Assembly: GCA_018780035.1 (NCBI GenBank)
Contig: JADMKE010000029.1
Location: 1-64,000, forward strand
DNA: 64,000 nucleotides
Direction: 5' to 3'
From: Candidatus Sericytochromatia bacterium
Lineage (GTDB): Bacteria > Cyanobacteriota > Sericytochromatia > UBA7694
Shown one piece after another: positions 31,698 to 41,173 of the stretch. Made by a program: the position numbers and the translations under genes. The stretch's first letter is position 1. Each line of letters starts with the position of its first letter. The notes beneath the pieces are model-generated. The model ran no database searches. It was not told the origin of the DNA and saw only the letters and a program-made list of their open reading frames with translations.

Positions 31698-34481
31698 CTA
31701 TTTTGTTTCCATCCAATTGGCCCCTTTGTGAATATCCACACGCAGAGGCACTTTCAGCGGGTGGACCGCTTCCATATAGTCGCGAATCTGAGGCATCACC
31801 TCATCATAAAGTGCCGTGGGCATTTCAAACAAAAGTTCGTCATGGACCTGCAAGAGCATTTGCACGGGCAGGCCAGAGGATTTGAGCCAGCTCTGAATGC
31901 GAATCATTGCCAATTTGATCAGATCTGATGCAGTGCCCTGCAAGGGCGAGTTAATCGCAATCCGTTCGGCAAACTCCCGCAAATTGCGGGTGGGATTGTG
32001 AATGTCTGGCAGGTTGCGCTTGCGCCCGAAGAGCGTCTCAACATAGCCTTTTTCGCGGGCAAAAACCAGGGTCTTTTGCATATAGTCTTCGACGCCATGA
32101 TAACGCTCTTTGAAGCGTTCGATAATTTTACTGGCCTCGCGATTGGGGATATTCAGACTGTTCGCCAAACCAAAGGCGGTCTGGCCATAGACAATGCCAA
32201 AATTGGTGGTTTTAGCAATCCGGCGCATGTCTGCAGTGACAAAGTCCAGCGATTCCAGGCCAAAGATGTCCATTGCGGTCTGGGAGTGAATATCCCGATC
32301 GGCATGAAAGGCCTCCATAAAGCGCGGATCTTCGGAAAAATGGGCGAGCAGACGCAGTTCAATCTGGGAATAATCGCAGCTGACGAGACAGCGTTCGGTG
32401 CTGGAGGCCACAAAGGCTCTGCGGATTTCACGCCCAATTTCTGTGCGGATGGGGATATTCTGCAAATTGGGATCGGTTGAAGAAAGTCGGCCTGTCGCCA
32501 CAATCGCCTGGTTAAAGGTCGTATGCAGCCTGCCCGTGCGGGGGTTGACCAAAACCGGCAGGGCATCGACATAGGTCGATTTGAGTTTGGTCAATTGGCG
32601 GTATTCAAGAATATGTTCAATCACCGCGTGGCTGCCCTGGAGTTTTTCGAGGGTGCTGACATCCGTGGAATAGGCCCCGGTTTTGTTCATCTTAAGCCCT
32701 TTGGTGGGCAATTGCATTTTTTCAAATAAGATCACACTCAATTGGCGGGGGGAATTGAGATTAAACGACTCCCCTGCCAATTCAAAAATCTGGGCTTCGA
32801 GCCCACGCAATTGCATGTCCAATTTTTCTGATAAAACAGCCAAAAAATCCCGGTCAAGGCTGATTCCGACCTGCTCCATCTCAGCCAAAACTGTCACCAA
32901 GGGGGCGTCAAAGTCCCTGTAAAGGCGCATTTGGCCACTCTCTTCGAGCTGTTTTTCGAGTAGGCTTTGTAGGGCCAGACAGGCCACAGCGTCTGCGGCT
33001 GCATATCTGGCGGCATCGACGACGGGCACCTGATCCATGGTGATCTGTTTGCGGCCGGTACCAATTAAATCGCTGATAGGCTGCATTTCTAAATTGAGAT
33101 AGGTCTGAGACATGTCTTTGAGCCCATGGCGGCTGTCGGGGACCAGGGCATAGTCCATGACCATCGTGTCGTCGCTCAAGCCATTGACCTGAATGCCGTA
33201 TTGGCTGAGCACATTTAAGTCAAATTTGGCGTTGTGGGCCACTTTTTTGCAATTCGGATTTTCAAAGACGGGTTTGAGCAGGGCCAAGGTCTCTTGCAAA
33301 GGCAAAGGAGGGGGATTTTCGAGGGTCAGGGCGTGGCCCACAGCCAGATACCAGGCTTTGCCTTTTTCCAAAGCCGGTTGACCCAGGGCAAAAGAGAGCC
33401 CCACCAATTGGGTATTTAAGCTGTCGAGCCCTGTGGTTTCGGTGTCAAAGGCAAAGATTTCCGTCTGCAATAATTGCGCCAGTTCAGCCACTTCTTCAAG
33501 CGTGGTGGGAATCAGCACCTCGGGTTCGAGCCGGGCCTGGGGAGTGGGGGCGCTTTCGACCAGGCCTTCGAGCACCTGATCGGATTCTTTGAAAAATTTA
33601 AAAATTTCAGGCAATTCGCGCAGCACAGAGTTAAATTCCAACTCTTGCAGCAGTGGCAACAAGCTGGCCTGATCGGGCTGGGCCAATTCACAGGCCTGGA
33701 TGTCAAACAGCACAGGGGCTGCTGTGTCGATCTGCGCCAGTTTTTGGCTCATCAGTGCAATTTCGCGGCCCTCTTTGAGTTTGGCTCGCCATTTGGGGTC
33801 GACCTCTTCTAAGCGGCTGTAGATTTGCTCCAGAGAGCCAAAGGTCTCCAATAATTTGAGCGCGGATTTTTCGCCAATGCCACGCACGCCGGGAATATTG
33901 TCTGAGGTATCTCCGGCCAGGGCCTTGTAGTCGACAACCTGATCGGGCCGGTAGCCATAGTCTTTGAGAACTCGCTCAGCGGTATACTCGCGAAATTCAC
34001 CCGGATTTTTATCGGGCAACAAGACCTGAATCTGATCGTTGACCAATTGAAAGAGATCGCGGTCGCCGGTCACGATTCGCACCTGATAGCCCTGGGCCGC
34101 CGCTTGCAGCGCCAGGGTGCCAATCATATCATCTGCTTCGTAACCCCCCTGAGCAAAAACCGGAATACCGAGGGCTGAAACGACCTGTTCGATATAGGGA
34201 AATTGTTGGATCAGATCATCAGGGGGGGGCTGACGATGCACCTTATAATCTGCGAATTGTTCGTGGCGGTGGGTCGGATCGGGCCGGTCAAAACAAGCGG
34301 CCACCAAGTGGGGGCGGTAGGAGCGAATCAATTCAAATAAAATGCGGGTAAAGCCAAAAACCGCGCCTGTGGGCAGACCTGAGCGGGTCTGAAAGCGACG
34401 GCCCTGTTTCATCATGCCAAAATAGGCCCGGTAACTGATGGCGTGGCCATCCAAAAGAAAAAAGAGTGGGGAAGTTGTCAT
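31698..34481 (-). CDS. polA: DNA polymerase I
   Basis: A 927-residue full-length Pol I for Okazaki fragment processing and repair. Residues 1-300 are the 5'-3' exonuclease (GYEADDMIGTLA, VTGDRDLFQL, GDTSDNIPGVRGIGEKSA). Residues 330-530 are a 3'-5' exonuclease with active-site acids kept (FAFDTETTGLD, Asp346 and Glu348), so proofreading is likely intact. The polymerase domain shows motif A DYSQIELRLLAHFS, motif B RRIAKTTNFGIVYGQT, and motif C LLQVHDELLFE. The start MTTSPLFFLLDGHAISYRA matches the family N-terminus. The GT41 operon starts 47 bp after its stop. Confidence 0.97.
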   Translation of the reverse strand: MTTSPLFFLLDGHAISYRAYFGMMKQGRRFQTRSGLPTGAVFGFTRILFELIRSYRPHLVAACFDRPDPTHRHEQFADYKVHRQPPPDDLIQQFPYIEQVVSALGIPVFAQGGYEADDMIGTLALQAAAQGYQVRIVTGDRDLFQLVNDQIQVLLPDKNPGEFREYTAERVLKDYGYRPDQVVDYKALAGDTSDNIPGVRGIGEKSALKLLETFGSLEQIYSRLEEVDPKWRAKLKEGREIALMSQKLAQIDTAAPVLFDIQACELAQPDQASLLPLLQELEFNSVLRELPEIFKFFKESDQVLEGLVESAPTPQARLEPEVLIPTTLEEVAELAQLLQTEIFAFDTETTGLDSLNTQLVGLSFALGQPALEKGKAWYLAVGHALTLENPPPLPLQETLALLKPVFENPNCKKVAHNAKFDLNVLSQYGIQVNGLSDDTMVMDYALVPDSRHGLKDMSQTYLNLEMQPISDLIGTGRKQITMDQVPVVDAARYAAADAVACLALQSLLEKQLEESGQMRLYRDFDAPLVTVLAEMEQVGISLDRDFLAVLSEKLDMQLRGLEAQIFELAGESFNLNSPRQLSVILFEKMQLPTKGLKMNKTGAYSTDVSTLEKLQGSHAVIEHILEYRQLTKLKSTYVDALPVLVNPRTGRLHTTFNQAIVATGRLSSTDPNLQNIPIRTEIGREIRRAFVASSTERCLVSCDYSQIELRLLAHFSEDPRFMEAFHADRDIHSQTAMDIFGLESLDFVTADMRRIAKTTNFGIVYGQTAFGLANSLNIPNREASKIIERFKERYHGVEDYMQKTLVFAREKGYVETLFGRKRNLPDIHNPTRNLREFAERIAINSPLQGTASDLIKLAMIRIQSWLKSSGLPVQMLLQVHDELLFEMPTALYDEVMPQIRDYMEAVHPLKVPLRVDIHKGANWMETK

Positions 34482-34740
34482 TCAAGCGGCGGGAAGTTCA
34501 GAACCAAAGGGATTCCCGCATTCCTTTCAAAAGGGTCTGTGTCATAAACATACGCTAGTATACTCAAAAGCAAGCCCTGAGACAAGTTTTGTCGAACCAG
34601 ATGGGGAGATATCACAGACGAAAGAAATCCCATTGACTTACACTGGCTTAATAGAAGTTTAAGCCTTCAATATTTACAAATTCCCCCCAAAATAGTTACG
34701 ATGTGAAGGGGACTTAACTGGCCTTAGATGGAGATAAACG

Positions 34741-34872
34741 ATGCCTGAACAGATCTTTTTGAGCACTTTCTCTCTGCCCCAGGTTGGGTTTATGAAGCCT
34801 TTTAAGGTACACTGGAAGTCAGAACAATCTTTGGGCGTATTACGACGAGCTGCAGGCGTGATTAAAAGATGA
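34741..34872 (+). CDS. 43-residue ORF coupled to the downstream gene
   Basis: The ATG at 34741 lies 7 nt after GGAG (34730-34733). The frame runs 43 codons (MPEQIFLSTFSLPQVGF, later KPFKVHWKSEQSLGVLRR) and ends in a TGA at 34870-34872 that overlaps the ATG of the next gene (34869-34871). A good ribosome-binding site plus a stop-start overlap is the usual sign of a translated, coupled small gene or leader peptide. It has no signal peptide and no recognised family. Confidence 0.6.
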   Translation: MPEQIFLSTFSLPQVGFMKPFKVHWKSEQSLGVLRRAAGVIKR

Positions 34873-35666
34873 TGATGGAAGGTTTCCCTGGAATGCCACA
34901 GTCGGTAGAACCGGCTGTTGTCGACAAGTTTTTGGCTGAATTTAGTCAAAAATGTGTCGAGTTTGGCTATTATTGTGATCAGTATATGCGCAACGAGATC
35001 AACATTGGCGATATCACCCGTCACCTGAGTGAAGCCACTGCTGATGCTGAGATGCTTTTTGCTGAGTACAGTTTTTCGATGGGCATGGAACAACTCCAGC
35101 GCTATGGGGTGATTCAAAACTCCCTCGACACCATGACATTCAAACTCTTTGAAACCGAGGTCGAACGCAATCGTTCGGTGATTCTCGAAGCCCTCAAACA
35201 CGGTGAATATTTTATCATTGGCCTGACCTATAACTCGATCAAATCCTCTGTCTATATGATGAACAGCAAGAAAAAGATCAAGACAGATCAAGAACAACAA
35301 TTGGCCCAACTCGAACGCGAACAAGAGGCCACACAGGGCATGGTCAAGGTTCTCAAAGCAATTGAATCTGTGATTAAAGTTGAGTCGGTGGCCCAATTGG
35401 ACTTTGCCAAAATTCAAAGGGCGCTTGAAATTTACGTCAATTATTTCCGCAATGCTGAACAGGTCTATACCAAACCCGCCTCTGACGAGCGGGTCTTTGT
35501 GCTCTTTGGGGAACATGTTGAATTTCTCAAAGCGCATGATTTTGCCGGAGACAAAGGCACTGCGGCTCTGCACATCGCTCTCTGCTGCGATGTCTTAAAT
35601 ATGCTGGCCCATACCGATGATCAGCGGCGCCGCACCCAAGAATGGCGCCAAGTCGTTCAGCCCTAA
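34869..35666 (+). CDS. Unknown 265-residue helical protein
   Basis: A soluble, mostly helical protein with no signal peptide. It is rich in acidic and aromatic residues (FLAEFSQKCVEFGYYCDQYM, EMLFAEYSFSMGMEQLQRYG) and has a charged helix (KKKIKTDQEQQLAQLEREQE), probably a coiled coil, near residue 140. No family is recognised. The start overlaps the stop of a 43-codon ORF, suggesting translational coupling. It converges with the methyltransferase gene with 1 bp between the stops. Codon use matches the core genes. Confidence 0.78.
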   Translation: MMMEGFPGMPQSVEPAVVDKFLAEFSQKCVEFGYYCDQYMRNEINIGDITRHLSEATADAEMLFAEYSFSMGMEQLQRYGVIQNSLDTMTFKLFETEVERNRSVILEALKHGEYFIIGLTYNSIKSSVYMMNSKKKIKTDQEQQLAQLEREQEATQGMVKVLKAIESVIKVESVAQLDFAKIQRALEIYVNYFRNAEQVYTKPASDERVFVLFGEHVEFLKAHDFAGDKGTAALHIALCCDVLNMLAHTDDQRRRTQEWRQVVQP

Positions 35667-35667
35667 A

Positions 35668-36330
35668 TCAACCCTCAAGCGGTTTTTGCAGTTTTAAGCC
35701 TATATTGTCGAGACTGCGGTCCTGGTGCCAGACCCGTTCCAGGGCCATAATTTCAAAACCATGTGCTTCGCTTAAACTGATGACCTCGGCGGGCGAATAG
35801 AGCTGAAAACCATACTGGGTAAAAGGCAAATTCTGCACCGCTTGGCGACTGCGAAAGCCAATCACGAGTCGGCCACCGGGTTTGAGTACCCGCCACAACT
35901 CGGCCAAACAGGTTGGGGGTGAATCCCAAAAATAGAGGGTATTCACTGTGCAAATGCCATCCATGCTCTGATCCGCGTATGGCAATGCCTGCAATTGCCC
36001 CTCTTGCACTTGGAGGCAGCCTGTTGCACAGGCTTCGGAATGCCTTTGGCAGATCTCAGCGATCATTTCCGTCGAATAATCCAGGGCGTGAACCCGCCCA
36101 TGGGGGCCCACTGCAGACAATAAATCATTTAAAAAAGCCCCGTTGCCCGGACCGACTTCGAGCAGTATTTCTTGTGCGCGGGCAGCCAGCAAACGGTAGC
36201 TTATTTCGGTCAAGAGACGATTGCTGATATTCATTTGCGCAGCCACTTGATTGGCTGACTCGCCACTGGGTTTGCGCAATTGGGCAGCCACCAGGGCGGG
36301 ATCAAAGGCGTGCAGGGGGGGATTTGACAT
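35668..36330 (-). CDS. Class I SAM-dependent methyltransferase
   Basis: A 220-residue methyltransferase of the UbiE/Methyltransf_11 type. Motif I is ILLEVGPGNGAFLND, followed by VHALDYSTEM (post-I acidic residue), DQSMDGICTVNTLYFW (motif II) and LAELWRVLKPGGRLVIGF (motif III region). The N-terminal segment with QMNISNRLLTEISYRLL is a cap that may bind the substrate. Relatives methylate small molecules such as quinones; the substrate cannot be inferred. It is a single gene, and a 353-bp spacer lies upstream of it. Confidence 0.9.
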   Translation of the reverse strand: MSNPPLHAFDPALVAAQLRKPSGESANQVAAQMNISNRLLTEISYRLLAARAQEILLEVGPGNGAFLNDLLSAVGPHGRVHALDYSTEMIAEICQRHSEACATGCLQVQEGQLQALPYADQSMDGICTVNTLYFWDSPPTCLAELWRVLKPGGRLVIGFRSRQAVQNLPFTQYGFQLYSPAEVISLSEAHGFEIMALERVWHQDRSLDNIGLKLQKPLEG

Positions 36331-36683
36331 CTCAAAATCTCCGAATTAGAATGATTTGTTTACAAGCTTAATTCTTGCCTGATTTAGATAATACAGGTTT
36401 TTTTAGGGCATTTTCGGCAGAAACCGTGAATTTAATCCGAGCTTAAACCAAAGTGAAAATTAAATCCGGCCTTTACAGGGGGGGTATTCACCTCTGTCAC
36501 CGTTCCAGTAAAGATGCGATTGGGTGTGCAAGGGGATGCAGTCGTAAAATATTAAGGTGAATATAAATAAAAGTTAAAAAATATTGAAGATCCACAAGTT
36601 TTTTGAATAAAATCCCATGATTCTCTTTATGGGGTTTTGCTCCATTTAAATCAAAAATTCTGCGTAGTGAGGACTGTTTAAAA
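36331..36683. other. Divergent intergenic region
   Basis: This 353-bp AT-rich spacer lies between the methyltransferase and the EF-hand lipoprotein genes. It carries a promoter for the latter (listed separately) and two near-copies of TTAATCCG/TTAAATCCG around 36430-36460. No coding frame or RNA was recognised. Confidence 0.5.
36584..36613 (+). promoter_or_regulatory. Promoter of the EF-hand lipoprotein gene
   Basis: TTGAAG (36584-36589), an 18-bp spacer and TAAAAT (36608-36613), followed by GAGGA (36669-36673) 10 nt before the ATG. Confidence 0.55.
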
Positions 36684-37334
36684 ATGAAAAATGTATTTTC
36701 TGGCTTGATCGCCACTGTCTTGACTCTAAGTGCATTGAGCGCCTGTGGTACCCCCGCTTTTGTGGGCAATGCTCCCCTCAATCCGGGTGTGAATAGCTTT
36801 AGCACTCCCAGCGGCAATACCCGCACCAATGCTGGTCTCGACAATATCTCCAAACGCATGCGTACCATTTTATTTAATCAGCAAGACAGCAATCGCGATG
36901 GCATTTTGCACCGCCATGAAGCGACTTTTGTGCCCGCCGAACTCTACAGCCAGGTAGATAAAAACAAAGACGGTATGTGGCAACCCGCTGAATTTTTGAC
37001 ATTTAATTTTGATGCCACCTCTTGGACTGTTCCCTCGCGCCAGGTGCTGCGGGAAATGGCCAAACAGGCCTGGGCTCAGTACAACCGTGATAATAACGCC
37101 TTTATCACCCTTGATGAAATGATTACGGTGATGTCTGTGGCCCAACCCCCCAGCCAACCCAATGCAGGTGAACAACAAGACATTCTGCAAAAAGCCACCA
37201 GTTTGTTTAATAGCGCAGACAAAAATTTCGACCGCAAATTGGATTTGAACGAATTTGAAGATTTGCAGGCCAAACAACTGCTCGATGCCATGGAAGCACC
37301 CACATCTGCTCCTGGTAGCGCTCCCCTTCGTTAA
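36684..37334 (+). CDS. EF-hand calcium-binding lipoprotein
   Basis: A 216-residue predicted lipoprotein; the signal peptide MKNVFSGLIATVLTLSALSAC ends in LSAC. After a linker containing PGVNSF there are four EF-hand-like loops: DSNRDGILHRHE, DKNKDGMWQPAE, NRDNNAFITLDE and DKNFDRKLDLNE. The first two are canonical; in the third the loop opens with Asn instead of Asp, and in the fourth the central Gly is Arg. It probably binds calcium at the cell surface, for structure or sensing. The PGVNSF segment recurs in the subtilase lipoprotein at 47891. A terminator follows. Confidence 0.88.
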   Translation: MKNVFSGLIATVLTLSALSACGTPAFVGNAPLNPGVNSFSTPSGNTRTNAGLDNISKRMRTILFNQQDSNRDGILHRHEATFVPAELYSQVDKNKDGMWQPAEFLTFNFDATSWTVPSRQVLREMAKQAWAQYNRDNNAFITLDEMITVMSVAQPPSQPNAGEQQDILQKATSLFNSADKNFDRKLDLNEFEDLQAKQLLDAMEAPTSAPGSAPLR

Positions 37335-37352
37335 ATATTTTTGTTAATCTAC

Positions 37353-37388
37353 ATACCGGGATCCAAATTCAGATCCCGGTATTTTCTT
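37353..37388 (+). terminator. Terminator of the EF-hand gene
   Basis: ATACCGGGATC (37353-37363) pairs with GATCCCGGTAT (37372-37382) around an 8-nt loop, followed by TTTCTT. Confidence 0.85.
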
Positions 37389-37420
37389 ATCTCCCATTCT
37401 TTTCTCTTGAGGAGCATTCT

Positions 37421-38158
37421 GTGATTTTTAGACGTTATCTTCAACTCTCTCTCTTGGGTTTGTGTAGCTTTAGTCTCTTGCTGGCCTGTGGCTTTCGCCG
37501 TCCGGGCAATACCCCTACTCCCACTCCCACGGCTTCGGGCAGCAGCAGTCCCAAACCCAGTTCCTCACCCACGGCTTTGCCGGGCTTGATCACGGCTGAA
37601 ATTCGCCCAACCATAGAGAGCAATGACGCTGTTTTGGCAGAAATGGATCGGCTTAAGCTGAGCAATGAGATCACCGATTCCATCGTGCGCGAGTCTTTCC
37701 CGGTTCAGATCACGGCCACAGGAACCCCAGCGGCAATTCAAAAATTACAAAAATTGGCGGCAGGAAACACCAGCGAAACGGTGCTTTCGTTTGAAACCCT
37801 TTCAACCCGCAGCAGCCGGATTACTTCCAGTCAGACCCAGGCCGTCAGCGACGAAGAGGCCTGGCAAACGCTCTGGAGACAACATATGGGCTCAGATGCT
37901 GACCGACCGATGATCAATTTTGAAATTGAAACAGTGCTGGCGGTTTTTTCGGGCCAAAAACGCAGTGGCGGCCACTCGGTTAAAATTACCCAGGTTAAAA
38001 AGTCGGGAAATGAGTTGGTGGTTACTTATCAAGAGACCGCGCCGTCTTCGGGCAATTTGGTCAGCCAAAATTTGACCTCTCCTTCCCATCTGGTCAAGGT
38101 GCGCAGCAGCAAGCTCAATGGTGACTTTAGCTCAGTGCGCTTTGAAAAAAAACCATAA
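37421..38158 (+). CDS. Lipoprotein with PrcB C-terminal-like domain
   Basis: A 245-residue lipoprotein. The GTG start at 37421 follows AGGAG 7 nt upstream. The signal peptide ends SLLLAC. A Thr/Pro/Ser-rich linker (TPTPTPTASGSSSPKPSSS) separates it from a domain of about 150 residues. Its second half, FEIETVLAVFSGQKRSGGHSV then ELVVTYQETAPSSGNLVSQ and SPSHLVKV, matches PrcB_C, a domain of the PrtP protease complex subunit in treponemes. A lipoprotein protease gene follows 100 bp downstream, which fits a role as protease partner, although this is inference. Confidence 0.82.
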   Translation: MIFRRYLQLSLLGLCSFSLLLACGFRRPGNTPTPTPTASGSSSPKPSSSPTALPGLITAEIRPTIESNDAVLAEMDRLKLSNEITDSIVRESFPVQITATGTPAAIQKLQKLAAGNTSETVLSFETLSTRSSRITSSQTQAVSDEEAWQTLWRQHMGSDADRPMINFEIETVLAVFSGQKRSGGHSVKITQVKKSGNELVVTYQETAPSSGNLVSQNLTSPSHLVKVRSSKLNGDFSSVRFEKKP

Positions 38159-38258
38159 ATAATTTTAATTTTTAAGCAAGCTCTTCATGGTTTAATCTAT
38201 AGACTATGTATCCTTAATCAAAAATTAATCCTAAATCCATATCAATGAAAGTGAACCC

Positions 38259-39158
38259 ATGAAAAAAGTTTTTGCCGGTATTTCTTTGCTTGCCCTGCTC
38301 GCAGCTTGCCAACAAACACAACAACCCCTCTCACTTGTCAACAGCCAAAGTGCCGCCCGCGTACAGGCCCAATCCCGTCAAAGTCTTCATCATCCCGATT
38401 TTCTCCGCAAAATGCAAAATCCTTCCCAGTACCGCTTTCAATTTGAAATCAGCAGTACAAGTCTCTGCGGCAAAGATGATATGCAACATGTCAACGATTA
38501 CAAAGGCGACCTCGGTCCCTCTGTCGAATTTGTGAAAAAATTCCAGCCTGCTGTGGGCGCATTGGCAATGGGCAAACCCGACGCCAGTTCTCGCAAATTT
38601 TGCACAGGTACCTTGATCAGCGAAGACCTCTTTCTGACCGCTGGGCACTGTGTCGATGGCGCAATTACAGAAAAATTTGTATCGTTTAACTATGAAAAAG
38701 CCGCAGGTTCAGCTGATTTGCTTGAACAAGAACATGTCAAGATTGAAGCGATTGTCGAAGACAGTCTCAATGGTTTGGACTTTGCTGTGCTTAAACTTGC
38801 AGGCAAACCCGGTCTCAAATATGGCTTTACCCCCATTCGCGTGGCCTTGCCAGCCAATAACGATCCGCTGATTATCATTCAGCACCCCAAAGGCAAAGTC
38901 AAAATGGTTGAATCGGGCCCCAAAGTCGGTGAGTCTGGTACCTATATGGATTATGCAGATCTCGATACCGAACCCGGCAGCTCAGGCTCAGGGATCTTAA
39001 ACGCCGATGGTTCTCTGGTTGGCGTGCACACCAATGGGGGCTGTTACTCCGGTGGTGGTGCCAATCGCGGCGTCAAAATGACCGAAATTGCCAAATATTC
39101 CAAAGTGGTTCAGAGCTTGGCTCAAGCGGCAGCCCGCCGCACGGTTGCCCGCCGCTAA
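38259..39158 (+). CDS. Trypsin-like (S1/V8 type) serine protease lipoprotein
   Basis: A 299-residue surface or periplasmic protease. The signal peptide MKKVFAGISLLALLAAC ends in LAAC. The catalytic triad is His in FLTAGHCVD, Asp in NGLDFAVLKL and Ser in PGSSGSGI. The preceding strands (FCTGTLISEDLFLTAGHC) and the C-terminal GSLVGVHTNGG are typical of V8-like endopeptidases. A propeptide of about 60-80 residues seems to precede the mature enzyme. The tail ARRTVARR is basic. It lies downstream of a PrcB-like lipoprotein and ends at a terminator. Confidence 0.93.
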   Translation: MKKVFAGISLLALLAACQQTQQPLSLVNSQSAARVQAQSRQSLHHPDFLRKMQNPSQYRFQFEISSTSLCGKDDMQHVNDYKGDLGPSVEFVKKFQPAVGALAMGKPDASSRKFCTGTLISEDLFLTAGHCVDGAITEKFVSFNYEKAAGSADLLEQEHVKIEAIVEDSLNGLDFAVLKLAGKPGLKYGFTPIRVALPANNDPLIIIQHPKGKVKMVESGPKVGESGTYMDYADLDTEPGSSGSGILNADGSLVGVHTNGGCYSGGGANRGVKMTEIAKYSKVVQSLAQAAARRTVARR

Positions 39159-39175
39159 ACCCGTTCACTTTTAAT

Positions 39176-39211
39176 ACGGTCTGCTTGTTTTACATGCAGG
39201 CCGTTTTTTTT
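39176..39211 (+). terminator. Terminator after the S1 protease gene
   Basis: ACGGTCTGC (39176-39184) pairs with GCAGGCCGT (39196-39204), followed by a run of eight T. Confidence 0.85.
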
Positions 39212-39391
39212 GTTTGTATTTCTTTTATACATTTCTTATCAAAAATTCATTAAGTTATGTTAACTTTGAATCAAATCAGGGCGGGTTCTACCGGTATTGG
39301 CAGATAAACCAGTACAGCAAATACGAGCCAAACTATCATAAATATTGGCTTTGACCTGTTTGAAGATTTGCTGTACAGGAGATAGAGAGTG

Positions 39392-41068
39392 ATGAACTGT
39401 GACGCTTTTAAGGGTGATTCCACATTTTTGCCGTTTGCGTATTCCGAATTGGAGGCCCGCGCTGTCAGTCTGATACAGCTATTGGGGGCCCAGCCGCTCA
39501 GTTTAAAACTCAAACCCGAAACCCGTGAAAGTGTTGAGCGTTTGGCCAATGCCTATCGCAAGGCCCAAAAGAGCTTGGCTTTTCAGCTCTCTGCCGATTT
39601 CTTTGCGGCCGTTTTGGACCCCATCAAACTGCAAAGGGCTTATGCTCAGATACTGGTCCAACCGATTATTCGCCACTCCGAATTTCAAATGGTGTTGGAC
39701 TGTCTCAAGGAACTTTGCGCAGGTCCAGCAGAGACCATTGCCAAACCTCTTCCTCTGGAAGAGGCGCTGCAGTTCCTGCTCTTAAAACTCACCCAAAGCG
39801 ATAAAAATGCGATCTATTACAACCGCATCGACAGCTGTACAGGCAAACTTCGACCCACCACCTTTCCGCTGACAGAAACCCTGATCGACCATTTTCTCGC
39901 GCCTTTTGCCGAAACCGGTGAAAAGGCCAAAAAAGTGCTGATCTTTCAAAAAGGGCTGGTGATGGCCAATCCCGCCTTGCTTCTGGCTTGGGAATACCGG
40001 GCCCGGAAACAGAAATACGAACAGGAAAAATCCCGTTGGGAGGCCCGTCAAGCAGCCCAAAAGGTCAACCGAACCGCTTCAACAGGCCCACTGGCCAAGT
40101 TAAACAGTTCTCATGAGCCGCGGTTGATCTCCGAAGAATTGGAAAAGGTGCTTGCTTCGCTGGATGGCGATGAGCGTTCAGCTCTGACCGAAGGGCTCAA
40201 ACCCGACAATTTTGGTGAACTTTTAAACGCCGCTCATCTGCCGGGAGAGGATTTTAGCCAAACCTTTAAACGGCTATCTTGCCAAGGACTCTCGCAGGCC
40301 AAAGCCAGTCTGTTGGCGGCCCGTATGTCTGTTCGTCTCAAGCGGCTGCTGGCCATGACGGGCGATTGGGACGAAGACTATTGGCGCGATTTCCAATCTC
40401 TGATGCAAACCCTGGGTTTGTGGGAGGGGCAGGTCTGGCTGAACAAGTGGCGGGCAAATAAATTGGGCAAACAGACCCTTGAAAAATCGGGCAAAGACTA
40501 TCTGCTTGCTCCTTCAGCGGATTCTTTGGTGGATCCCTTGGCTGCCCAGCTCAAACAGGCTGAAAAAATGAGGGACAAACAACGGGGCAAACACATGCTC
40601 ACCCCTGTAGAATTGACCGATTGGATCAAACCCCCTGCGCGACATGTGCCTCCAGAACAGCGCAAAGTACTGGCGGTATTGGCCCGCAGCGACCGGCTCG
40701 AAGAGCTGTTGAGCTTGTCCCTACCGCCAGAAGTGCTCATGCGCACTTCTGCAGAGCTGCAAACCCGTTTGTATCAGGTTTTTGGGCTCTTGGCAGATAC
40801 AGATATGGACACAATTAAGGCCCTGTTTTTAACAGACCTTCCTCCCGAAACAAGTGATGCCGCCAAATCTCTGATTGCCTCGGTCGAGCGCAGCTTTCAT
40901 CGCCTGAGCAGCCTCTTTCGTCAGGATTTTAGAATGACTTTTCCGCTGGCCTTAAAAATGCTGCGTGAGCAAGAAGAATTGGTGAAAGAACGTCAAAAAA
41001 TGAATCAGCCCCAGTACCTCAACAGTCCCGCTGCCAAATACCAAAGTTACCAGCAGGGGATCGGATAA
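39392..41068 (+). CDS. Unknown 558-residue protein
   Basis: I recognise no family. ATG 39392 (GTG three bases earlier is equally possible) follows AGGAG. The protein is soluble and mainly helical with no signal peptide. Recognisable parts are an N-terminal helical block, a central region with CTGKLRPTTFPLTETLIDHFL, a basic coiled segment (YRARKQKYEQEKSRWEARQA), and a C-terminal helical block ending YQSYQQGIG. Leu- and Lys/Glu-rich helices suggest a scaffold or regulator. The frame is long and its codon use matches neighbouring core genes. The next gene lies 105 bp downstream. Confidence 0.75.
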   Translation: MNCDAFKGDSTFLPFAYSELEARAVSLIQLLGAQPLSLKLKPETRESVERLANAYRKAQKSLAFQLSADFFAAVLDPIKLQRAYAQILVQPIIRHSEFQMVLDCLKELCAGPAETIAKPLPLEEALQFLLLKLTQSDKNAIYYNRIDSCTGKLRPTTFPLTETLIDHFLAPFAETGEKAKKVLIFQKGLVMANPALLLAWEYRARKQKYEQEKSRWEARQAAQKVNRTASTGPLAKLNSSHEPRLISEELEKVLASLDGDERSALTEGLKPDNFGELLNAAHLPGEDFSQTFKRLSCQGLSQAKASLLAARMSVRLKRLLAMTGDWDEDYWRDFQSLMQTLGLWEGQVWLNKWRANKLGKQTLEKSGKDYLLAPSADSLVDPLAAQLKQAEKMRDKQRGKHMLTPVELTDWIKPPARHVPPEQRKVLAVLARSDRLEELLSLSLPPEVLMRTSAELQTRLYQVFGLLADTDMDTIKALFLTDLPPETSDAAKSLIASVERSFHRLSSLFRQDFRMTFPLALKMLREQEELVKERQKMNQPQYLNSPAAKYQSYQQGIG

Positions 41069-41173
41069 GCAGACTGCCCAAACAAGCTAAAATAAAGTAA
41101 AATGCAATCGAATCTTGCTTGCCAAAAGCAAACTTTGTTTACAATGTCTTGTTTAAAGGGGGCCTCAAATTGA

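Noticed and set aside
34674..35573. 299-codon minus-strand ORF
   Set aside because: It mirrors the rightward gene at 34869-35666, which has a coupled start and normal codon use; the antisense product shows no family or start signal.
36497..36868. 123-codon minus-strand ORF
   Set aside because: It overlaps the signal peptide region of the EF-hand lipoprotein and a promoter; no start signal.
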